Shown one piece after another: positions 60,795 to 64,000 of a DNA stretch of 64,000 nucleotides. Source of the DNA: Blautia sp. SC05B48 (GTDB lineage Bacteria; Bacillota; Clostridia; Lachnospirales; Lachnospiraceae); NCBI RefSeq assembly GCF_005848555.1, contig NZ_CP040518.1:929001-993000 (forward strand), in the 5' to 3' direction. The notes under the pieces are model-generated. The model did not search any database. It saw nothing but the letters and a program-made list of their open reading frames with translations, and had not been told where the DNA came from. Numbering within the stretch: the first letter of the stretch is position 1; the number at the start of each line of letters is the position of its first letter. The translations under genes were made by a program, and so were the position numbers.

Positions 60795-60923
60795 TATATT
60801 CTCTTCGTTTTGATTATCGACTTACTAATGGTCAAGCTTCCAGTTCCATTAGTTCCATACTTTATATTAAGTATTTTTTCTTCAATTCGTAACTATTCAA
60901 TACCTTCATCATTATGATCAAAA
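60795..60923 (-). pseudogene. P-loop ATPase N-terminal fragment
   Basis: The minus-strand reading gives IFDHNDEGIE, a stop codon, then LRIEEKILNIKYGTNGTG, where a Walker A (GTNGTGKST type) would follow but the Lys codon is missing. It stops again at 60795. This resembles the start of AAA ATPases of defence systems. It is clearly non-functional. It lies directly before the DUF4062 debris on the same strand. Confidence 0.45.
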
Positions 60924-60984
60924 ATCCATGTTTTTCACGGAATTCGCAGTAAAATGCGTATGCCTATTGAACAGTTACTATGCA

Positions 60985-62400
60985 TTACTTAATTAGCGTT
61001 TTATATGAAGCCATTTTCTGTTTTATCATTGTGTCTTTACGCATATTGCTTAATCCCTTAAAGTTTTTTATCAATTCTATCACTTCAGATATCGCAGGGG
61101 ATGTGTTTTTCTCTTCCATTATTTCAATAAGTTGTCGATATTTCTTTTCACAAAGCGAAAATTGTAACATACTTGAAATATGCTCGTTCATAAACGAGAA
61201 TACAGCTATAGTAATTTGTTCTTGATTAAATTGCTTAATCAACTTAATATATATTGGTTCCGCATCATAGCATACACCATTACCATTCGTTATAAATGCA
61301 TCTACTAATGTATACACATATTTATTATCTAGCTGTTTAGGTATTCTATTATTTCCAACCAAACGTTCTAACTGATATGCAAAAGTTGGTTCCTTATAAA
61401 AATTGTTTAATATACTGTTATGTGCCTCATATAACTGATTAATTACAGTATCTAATTCTGTTGTTCTTATTTGCTCAGGTAAATAAGATTGTCCATTAAC
61501 TAATTCTAATAATTCTCGTGCATATTTAGCCTCTTCTCCGTCACCATTTACTGCGAATCTAGCATATTTTATGCCAAAGTCATTTTTTACCTCTTCGTCA
61601 ATTCGATCCCATATAATAGGGAATACTTTTCTTATATTCTCCCTTACAAATTGCTCGGTTTCTCTTCTAGAATATGTTCCAAACAATCCAGCCGAAAGAG
61701 AATTTACTTTTTCCTGCGATAAATTGCAAACAAACGACGTTAATGCCTGTATTTCACTATCACCAAGACTTTTTTCTTTAAGATTTTTTAATAACCGCCC
61801 TATTTCTATAGTAATATTAGAATTAGGCAAGTTAATAACTTCTTTTATGCAAGTTTGAAGCCATGATATTAACTGTAAACCTGTTATCTCAACTTGATTG
61901 GGATGGGCGGCACTAGCCCAATTTCTCATATACTTAATATAATCCAAATGTCTATAACCTATATCAGATATCATATCTATTTCTTTAGCACCTTTAATTA
62001 ATTCACTATCATCTAACTTAACCAAATCTTCAACACCTGATAATCTTTTCCTTTTATCTGATGTTACAGCAACATCATAGAAATATTCAATATCATAAAT
62101 AGCCACACGTTTTCTTAATTGAAAAACTGTTTCATCCCACAAATAATTTAATGCTGCATCAAATAACCCTGAGGATGCAGCTGTTATGAATTTAGATATA
62201 TAAACTGCACCACTAATATCTTCCTGCCTTAGCAAATCTACAACATCTTCAAAATTTCTTATTACACTTTTTCTTTCTGCAATTGGCACCAATATTCCTT
62301 CTGTTGGCAATCCAAAAGAACCCACATACGCCAATAAACTATTTTCATAATTAGATAACGATGTATTTACCTCTTTCGTACTAATAATTTCTTCGCTCAT
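60985..62400 (-). CDS. Protein of unknown function, 471 aa, in AT-rich accessory DNA
   Basis: The ATG at 62400 lies 8 nt after AAAGGA; a longer reading to 62424 is less likely. The protein appears all-helical and cytosolic, with no nucleotide-binding or nuclease motif recognised. A central segment, YRHLDYIKYMRNWASAAHPN, looks like the conserved R-N-x-x-x-H-P block of proteins with a DUF4145- or abi-type HEPN-like helix pair, but this is tentative. Codon use is far more AT-rich than the genes left of 58 kb. It directly follows the broken RloB-like gene in transcription order and may belong to the same defence island. Confidence 0.55.
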   Translation of the reverse strand: MSEEIISTKEVNTSLSNYENSLLAYVGSFGLPTEGILVPIAERKSVIRNFEDVVDLLRQEDISGAVYISKFITAASSGLFDAALNYLWDETVFQLRKRVAIYDIEYFYDVAVTSDKRKRLSGVEDLVKLDDSELIKGAKEIDMISDIGYRHLDYIKYMRNWASAAHPNQVEITGLQLISWLQTCIKEVINLPNSNITIEIGRLLKNLKEKSLGDSEIQALTSFVCNLSQEKVNSLSAGLFGTYSRRETEQFVRENIRKVFPIIWDRIDEEVKNDFGIKYARFAVNGDGEEAKYARELLELVNGQSYLPEQIRTTELDTVINQLYEAHNSILNNFYKEPTFAYQLERLVGNNRIPKQLDNKYVYTLVDAFITNGNGVCYDAEPIYIKLIKQFNQEQITIAVFSFMNEHISSMLQFSLCEKKYRQLIEIMEEKNTSPAISEVIELIKNFKGLSNMRKDTMIKQKMASYKTLIK

Positions 62401-62436
62401 ATTTTCATTCCTTTCATCGATCATAATTAAATTATT

Positions 62437-63071
62437 TTATAAATATCCATTAATCTTCTCAATCCAACTACTGTTATCACTCTCAAATAGCTTTATGAAC
62501 TTTCCAAAATTACTGCTACCAGTAACAGAATCATCCGAATCCAAATCTTTCACTCGTCGACTCATATCTTTGTAATTCTCCGCAGTAACATGCTCCATAA
62601 CTTTCTGAATCTGGTCTGCTCTTCCTTTGTAATTCTCAACTCCGGTTATTTCTTTATCAATGGAGCATTCACTGGTTTTGCTGGAGATTTCAGATTTTCA
62701 TCGGTCCAATGCTTAGATATAATCTGCATCGTACAAGGATTACCAAACATAATCACTTCATCTGCTGCATTATCCACACCATGAAACTCATTAATTTTGC
62801 GTTTAATGTCCTCATACTGCTCATGTGGTTTCTTTTCCGTATCACAGAACACAAGTACAAGTTCATCTGCTCCATTTTAATATCGATCCTGATACCTCGC
62901 TGGAATATTTCCGTTTCCACCGGCATTTACCAATGAGATATCATATTGTTGGTTCCATACTTTTAAATTTTTTAATCGATTTAGATACTCATATTCCTCA
63001 TTACCTTCACAGATAATACAAATTTTATGGTTGTCAAAAAACCTAGGGAGCTTATTTGGCATCGGCATCAT
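62437..63071 (-). pseudogene. RloB-like (AbiLii-type) protein, broken by a stop and a frameshift
   Basis: The ATG at 63071 overlaps the AAA gene end by 20 bp. The reading has ICIICEGNEEYEYLNRLKN (Toprim-like E-G-x-x-E), an in-frame TAA at 62877-62879, then the same frame resumes with LVLVFCDTEKKPHEQYEDIK and PCTMQIISKHWTD. Near 62646 the frame shifts, after which EITGVENYKGRADQIQKVME continues to a stop at 62437. Joined up it would be about 210 residues, the usual length of RloB-type proteins. As read, the full protein cannot be made. Confidence 0.7.
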
Positions 63072-64000
63072 CCCCCTTTACACCACTTTTAATGCTAAGT
63101 AAAGAGTTAATCAATTCTGGATCAGGTAAAGCTCCAAGTGCACCTTTCCTATATTTTTCCATAACATCTGTCGTATCTCGTACTCCCTGCTGTGCAGTAA
63201 AATCAGCAAGAGAATATATATATACACCTTCTTCATCCTTGTGAACAAACCAAATCTGCTCCTTGCGGAACATTCTCTTGCAATCCATAAAATTTATATC
63301 ATGTACTGTAAATATCATCTGTGCACTTGTATTCAATTCATTATTAAACATGGCAACAATCGCTCTGGTGAGCTTAAAATGAATACTGCTGTCCAGCTCA
63401 TCCACGACTAAAATTCTGCCCTGTTCAAGTGCTTCGATTACATAGCTGGCAATAGCAGCAATCTTCTTTGTTCCTGTAGAATCAAACATCATACTTGGTA
63501 CATGGACTCCTTTATAAGTGGATACCAATCTGATTTGATCCATAATGTTCTCCTGAATATCAAGCACTTTCTCATCTGGCTTTTCATCACCTTCACCAGT
63601 TTTCAGCTGTATCTTATCCATATCCACATATTCAAAATTATCCATATATAAATCAGCATTTTTTATGAATTCAACAACCTTTTGCTGCAACTGATTCTTA
63701 TTCTTCAGGAGTTCAATCGTGTGCTGCATAGGTATGTTATTCATATTGATGATATCAATTTTTTCTGCAAATCCGACAAGAATCTGCTTCATCTCGTTGA
63801 TATGTTCAAATTTACTTGTATCTATTACATAACATAGCAAATTATTTTTCGATACAACAGGAATCATAGTCTGCACAGATTCATCAATACATTCATATAT
63901 TTCACTAATTGTATCCTTTTTCAACCAGCAAACTTCTTTTTCATTGTTGTACTGATCTTTGAATATCTCAGAAAATGATTCATATATATATTCTTCTTTT
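63052..64000 (-). CDS. AAA family ATPase, AbiLi-like, C-terminal part (cut by window edge)
   Basis: The open frame continues to the right edge without a start, so only about 315 C-terminal residues are seen. An ABC-type signature-like STGTKKIAAIASYVIEALE is followed by Walker B RILVVDELDSSIH and an H-loop TVHDINFMD, as in AAA_15/AAA_21 ATPases of overcoming-lysogeny and Abi systems. It overlaps a RloB-like gene, which is the AbiL gene order. The N-terminal Walker A lies outside the window. Confidence 0.85.
   Translation of the reverse strand, partial: KEEYIYESFSEIFKDQYNNEKEVCWLKKDTISEIYECIDESVQTMIPVVSKNNLLCYVIDTSKFEHINEMKQILVGFAEKIDIINMNNIPMQHTIELLKNKNQLQQKVVEFIKNADLYMDNFEYVDMDKIQLKTGEGDEKPDEKVLDIQENIMDQIRLVSTYKGVHVPSMMFDSTGTKKIAAIASYVIEALEQGRILVVDELDSSIHFKLTRAIVAMFNNELNTSAQMIFTVHDINFMDCKRMFRKEQIWFVHKDEEGVYIYSLADFTAQQGVRDTTDVMEKYRKGALGALPDPELINSLLSIKSGVKGDDADAK

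Noticed and set aside
1-64000. tRNA and rRNA genes
   Set aside because: None was recognised by eye on either strand; a covariance scan would be needed to exclude a lone tRNA.

Overview
The window reads as a chromosomal segment of a low-to-mid GC, strictly anaerobic Firmicute, most likely a gut Lachnospiraceae (Blautia, Dorea or Coprococcus-like). The case rests on gene content and style: A-type flavorubredoxin, ferredoxin-type aldo/keto reductase, DUF134/NifX protein, DUF4317 and DUF3878 proteins, T-box and Mn2+ riboswitch leaders, AGGAGG ribosome-binding sites and TTGACA/TATAAT promoters. No rRNA, tRNA, CRISPR array or prophage was seen. The genus call is inference.

Layout. 1-240 is a cut-off tRNA methyltransferase (mnmM), followed by a GNAT stump. 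374-9088 holds single genes and pairs: a Crp/Fnr regulator divergent from a flavo-diiron protein, glycerate kinase divergent from a CdaR-type regulator, acylphosphatase, nitroreductase, LysR, and a secreted four-repeat SH3 protein. 9267-19175 contains two small heat-shock units (a zinc-finger-less DnaJ and an Hsp20) that share a promoter sequence and have long structured leaders. Between them lie a PTS-like permease, an aldo/keto reductase, a YczE-type membrane protein, an AraC regulator with a clan GH-D glycosidase, and one intact IS30 transposase. 19497-23972 has a phosphoribosyltransferase, an Rpn-type PD-(D/E)XK protein, a 244-nt near-perfect nested hairpin, a DUF4317 gene and a HAD phosphatase.

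24079-34367 is a long minus-strand housekeeping and metal block: a lipoprotein foldase-like protein, mfd, pth, then three COG0523 (CobW/ZNG1-like) GTPases interspersed with a 77-aa protein and a DUF3878-like protein. 34541-38775 is a TRAP transporter whose large permease is fused to two near-identical binding domains and which lies behind a T-box leader (probable Ile specifier). 38797-47710 carries transporters (AGCS, EamA), a lipase, a nitroreductase, a HipA-like kinase, rsmJ and a cell-surface 5'-nucleotidase. 47788-52781 is a sugar-sensing module: YesN-type regulator, YesM-type kinase and two membrane-anchored binding-protein-like proteins, next to a GPH sugar symporter. 54448-58564 is a P-type cation ATPase plus an AI-2E family protein behind a yybP-ykoY Mn2+ riboswitch.

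The right end, from about 58.6 kb, is accessory. It has an ISAs1 scrap, a DUF134-NifX fusion with a palindromic operator, 0.9 kb of hairpin-rich non-coding DNA, debris of a DUF4062 protein and of a P-loop ATPase, an AT-rich gene of unknown function, and an AAA ATPase/RloB-like pair resembling the AbiL phage-defence system. The RloB-like member is broken by an in-frame stop and a frameshift. The most interesting candidates for new biology are the structured element at 21.6-21.9 kb, the T-box-controlled TRAP fusion, the COG0523 cluster and the decayed defence island.
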